Assembly: GCA_947458455.1 (NCBI GenBank)
Contig: CANGYJ010000009.1
Location: 62,001 to 126,000, forward strand
Length of the DNA stretch: 64,000 bases
Direction: 5' to 3'
Source of the DNA: Verrucomicrobiaceae bacterium
Lineage (GTDB): Bacteria; Verrucomicrobiota; Verrucomicrobiia; Verrucomicrobiales; Verrucomicrobiaceae
The notes under the pieces were generated by a model, which saw nothing but the letters and a program-made list of their open reading frames with translations, made no database searches and was not told the origin of the DNA. Shown in pieces: positions 61,666-64,000 of the stretch; positions within the stretch are counted from its first letter, which is position 1; each line of letters starts with the position of its first letter. The translations under genes were made by a program, and so were the position numbers.

Positions 61666-63567
61666 ATGCAAAAACTCGTTGTCACTCTCTTCTTGGCCGC
61701 CCTGCTTCTGGGCGGGATGCTGGGCACGGAGACGAGGCTGCTGTTTTTCTGGCCGGGGGCCTTGCTGCTGGGGCTGGGAGGATTGCTGGCGGCGGCGAAG
61801 TGGAGGCTGCGGGTGAGTTCCCCCCCGGCGGATGCGTGCCTGGCCTCGACGCTGCTGTTTGCGGGCTATGTGGCGGCACGAGCCTGGGGCTCGCCGGTGG
61901 GGGATTGGGCGCGGGAGGATGCGGTGATGCTATGCGGGGCGCTGGTGGCCTATTTACTGGCGGCGACGGCGGCGAGTCATCCGAGTTCAAGGATGGGCCT
62001 ATTGTATGTGTTGCTCGTTTTGACCGTGGCAAACCTCGCACTGGGGCTGGTGCATTTCAGCGGGCGCTGGGAATTTCATGTGGTGCCGGGCTTTGGGCGC
62101 AGTTTTGGAGCGGGCCGCATCGGCGGCCTGTTCAACAATCCAAACCATCTGGCGGCGTTTCTCTCAATGGTGATGTTTCTGTGTGCGGGCTGGATGTGGT
62201 TTGGCCGGGCGGGCGCGGCGCTGAGGTTGTTTTTGGGCTTTGTGATCCTGGCGATCGCCACGGGCACGGCGCTGACGGTGAGTCGAGGGGCTTTGCTGGG
62301 CGTGGCGGTGGGTGCGGCAGTCTTTATGCTGCTGGCGCTGTGGCTGGTGTGGCACACGCAGCGGGCGCTTTTCAAATGGCTGCTGCTCGGTGGATCGCTG
62401 CTGCTGCTGCTCGGCGGCGGGGTGCTTTACAAAGTGAACGAGGAGGCGATCCAGCGTCGCGAGGTCGGATCGCCGATGTCCGAGGATGTGCGCGGCAAGA
62501 TCTGGAGCTCGGCGATGACGCAGCATGCGGAGCAGCCGCTGTGGGGAGCAGGTGCGCGGATGTTTTACTCCGGCAGCATCCAGTTTCGTGATCCGCGCAT
62601 GACGAACTGGGAGGGCGACGCGCTCTTCGCTCACAACGACTACCTGCAAATGCTGGCGGACTATGGCTGGGCGGGCCTGGCGCTGCTGTTGATGCTGATC
62701 GCCACGCATCTGTGGAATGGGATCGTGTTCATGAAGTGGTTCGCGAGGAGCAAATTTCCACGCACGGGCCGGCTCGGCAGCGTGACGCTTTCACTCGTGC
62801 TCGGGTCGCTGGCCGCGCTGACGGCCACGATGGTGCATGCGCTGGTGGAGTTTCACTGGCACATCCCGGCGGTGATCCTCACGGGAGCCGTGATGCTCGG
62901 TTTTCTGGCGAATCCGGGCATCGACGCGGATGGCCCGAAGCGACTCCGCGTGCCCGGTGTGCGTGTGGGCATTAAACTGGCCGCGATGGCGGCGAGCGCC
63001 GTGCTGGCCTGGGGCGCGGTGACCTGGGGCCTGGCGGATTTTCAAGTTGCGCAGGCCTATCTGGCGGGGAAGCAAAAGGATCAAGCGACCGCGCTCGAGC
63101 ATCTGCTGCGAGCAGCGGAGATCGATCCACGCAGCGGAGAGATTCAGTATCGACTTGGACTCGCCTACCTCGACAACTGGAGTCCGAAAAAAAGCCCCTC
63201 CGAGCAAAAACGCCTCATCGAAGCCGGACTGGCCGCTTTGACACGAGCCTGCGTTTTGAACCCCGCGAGCCATTACTACCAGCTCGCGAGAGCGGATGCG
63301 CTGGATGCCGCAGGCAAACATGACGAGGCCTTGTTAGCTATTCACCGGGCGATGGAACTGGCTCCACTGCACGAGGAACCCCGCGTGGCGCTCGGGAAGC
63401 ATTTCCACAATCTGCGACAGTTTGAAAAAGCCGAGGAAGCCTACCTGTGGGCACGCTCATCCAAGGCCTCCAACCCCAAAGGCACCGCGAACGGGAGCAG
63501 CTACTATGAGCAGATGCTGCGCGACACGGCGTATCTCGCGGAGTTGGCGAGGAAGAGGGCAGGATAG
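61666..63567 (+). CDS. O-antigen ligase-like membrane protein with TPR tail
   Basis: 633 aa. About ten membrane helices contain the Wzy/WaaL region: GRIGGLFNNPNHLAAFLSM, then the periplasmic loop with HNDYLQMLADYGW, which carries conserved residues of O-antigen ligases. After the last helix (about 440-460) the C-terminal 170 residues form TPR-like repeats (YLAGKQKDQATALEHLLRAA, LDAAGKHDEALLAIHRAMEL, FEKAEEAYLWARS). It probably joins a lipid-linked glycan to lipid A core or another acceptor. ATG 61666. Confidence 0.9.
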   Translation: MQKLVVTLFLAALLLGGMLGTETRLLFFWPGALLLGLGGLLAAAKWRLRVSSPPADACLASTLLFAGYVAARAWGSPVGDWAREDAVMLCGALVAYLLAATAASHPSSRMGLLYVLLVLTVANLALGLVHFSGRWEFHVVPGFGRSFGAGRIGGLFNNPNHLAAFLSMVMFLCAGWMWFGRAGAALRLFLGFVILAIATGTALTVSRGALLGVAVGAAVFMLLALWLVWHTQRALFKWLLLGGSLLLLLGGGVLYKVNEEAIQRREVGSPMSEDVRGKIWSSAMTQHAEQPLWGAGARMFYSGSIQFRDPRMTNWEGDALFAHNDYLQMLADYGWAGLALLLMLIATHLWNGIVFMKWFARSKFPRTGRLGSVTLSLVLGSLAALTATMVHALVEFHWHIPAVILTGAVMLGFLANPGIDADGPKRLRVPGVRVGIKLAAMAASAVLAWGAVTWGLADFQVAQAYLAGKQKDQATALEHLLRAAEIDPRSGEIQYRLGLAYLDNWSPKKSPSEQKRLIEAGLAALTRACVLNPASHYYQLARADALDAAGKHDEALLAIHRAMELAPLHEEPRVALGKHFHNLRQFEKAEEAYLWARSSKASNPKGTANGSSYYEQMLRDTAYLAELARKRAG

Positions 63568-63791
63568 CCGCAAAAGAGCGCAGAGATCGCAAAGAGAAGG
63601 GCCTGAGTGATTCTTCGCGTCATCATTCCTGGTGAATTCGCAGACAAGAAAAACCGCTTATATGACGCTAATATGACGCTGATAAAAGAGGGCCATCAGC
63701 GTCTCGTTAACGTCATATTAGCGGTGAACCAGACTCACCGCACGCATGATGCCCGAAGAATTTTTTTGCGGTCCTTGCGATCTTTTGCGGC
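63567..63791. repeat. 225-bp inverted-repeat element (MITE-like)
   Basis: Ends GCCGCAAAAGA (63567-63577) and TCTTTTGCGGC (63781-63791) are perfect complements; further bases pair imperfectly (GCAAAGAGAAG against the TTTTTTTGCGG side). Inside is a smaller inverted pair, GCTAATATGACGCTGAT and ATCAGCGTC...GTCATATTAGC. No gene is present between 63568 and 63808. It begins at the last bases of the ligase gene. Confidence 0.78.
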
Positions 63792-63808
63792 CATTCCGTC
63801 AGCCGTGA

Positions 63809-64000
63809 TCAAGCCTTGAGCGCCCAATCCAGCAGGGCCTGCGCATCCTTCCAGACGCCGCTTTCGGTGTCGTTGAGGATGACGACGATGCGGCGGCGGC
63901 CGTTGCGCTCGCCGGTGGCGACGAGGCAGTAGCCAGCGGCATCGGTGTAGCCCGTTTTCATGCCATCGCAGTAGGAGGCGGTGCGCAGGACGCGGTTGGT
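63809..64000 (-). CDS. D-alanyl-D-alanine carboxypeptidase, C-terminal part
   Basis: Incomplete at the window edge; 63 residues are visible. The sequence SYCDGMKTGYTDAAGYCLVA contains the KTG motif of serine penicillin-binding enzymes (S11, DacA/PBP5 group), followed by the strands RRRIVVILNDTES and a terminal helix DAQALLDWALKA. It trims peptidoglycan pentapeptides. The stop is at 63809-63811. The domain is too short here to distinguish D,D-carboxypeptidase from endopeptidase. Confidence 0.85.
   Translation of the reverse strand, partial: TNRVLRTASYCDGMKTGYTDAAGYCLVATGERNGRRRIVVILNDTESGVWKDAQALLDWALKA

Noticed and set aside
1-64000. tRNA, rRNA or riboswitch genes
   Set aside because: No cloverleaf, rRNA segment or glycine riboswitch (looked for before gcvT) could be recognised by eye.

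Overview
The window is chromosomal DNA of high GC content, most probably from a Verrucomicrobiota bacterium of the Prosthecobacter/Verrucomicrobium type. The evidence is protein content characteristic of the PVC superphylum: secreted sulfatases, a DUF1501 Tat protein, a 1,404-residue DUF1080/membrane-dehydrogenase/LamG/cytochrome c fusion and a PEP-CTERM protein, together with Gram-negative envelope genes (lpxK, lspA, bactofilins, an O-antigen ligase). Recognisable Shine-Dalgarno sequences are almost absent. No rRNA, tRNA or CRISPR array was seen.

Layout. 1-7.4 kb: sulfatase, M32 carboxypeptidase, a decayed toxin-antitoxin pair, a fused membrane/spermidine-synthase-like protein, gcvT-gcvH and an AraC regulator. 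7.5-16.2 kb: the giant PVC cytochrome with two REP-like inverted repeats inside its frame, a RAYT transposase flanked by two symmetric REP triplets, an oversized adenylate-kinase-like protein, a Uma2 nuclease and a Tgt with a methyltransferase-like C-terminal extension. 16.2-18.8 kb: fdhD-lpxK bracketed by two copies of one palindromic repeat. 18.8-26.9 kb: the most unusual locus, a lidless Hsp70, a 111-residue partner and a 1,995-residue FHA/coiled-coil protein ending in a GrpE-like domain. 27-39.3 kb: lipoprotein, sulfatase, hydrolase, AspT-type transporter, truncated globin, PQQ propeller, a RelE/ParE toxin-antitoxin pair, YidB, a Y-family polymerase and a ParC-like topoisomerase subunit. 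39.7-50.8 kb: eleven minus-strand genes forming one apparent operon for a secreted copper/heme oxidase system (di-heme peroxidase, multicopper oxidase, tandem SCO, HMA protein, PEP-CTERM protein, several unknown exported proteins). 50.8-52 kb: repeats and an IS3-like remnant. 52-64 kb: lspA, dipeptidase, Kelch protein, DUF1501, a bactofilin/bactofilin/L,D-transpeptidase operon, glycosyltransferases (one a pseudogene), a pseudopilin, an O-antigen ligase and the end of a D,D-carboxypeptidase.

How the genes work together. The Hsp70 locus has an ATPase, a probable nucleotide-exchange domain tethered by a roughly 1,700-residue coiled coil to a phosphothreonine-binding FHA domain, and a small helical protein that could hold a degenerate J-like fold. 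I infer a dedicated chaperone machine localised by phosphorylation. The copper operon pairs electron-transfer enzymes with copper-delivery proteins. The bactofilin operon couples a cytoskeletal scaffold to peptidoglycan remodelling. The sulfatases, DUF1501 protein and DUF1080 cytochrome fit a polysaccharide-degrading lifestyle.

At least five families of short palindromic repeats are present (REP/RAYT, in-gene REP-like pairs, MITE-like GCCGCA-ended elements, the CCCCTC/GGGGAG family and an ATTCGTCATT family). Several lie inside reading frames, which suggests that small palindromic elements contribute to protein sequence in this genome.
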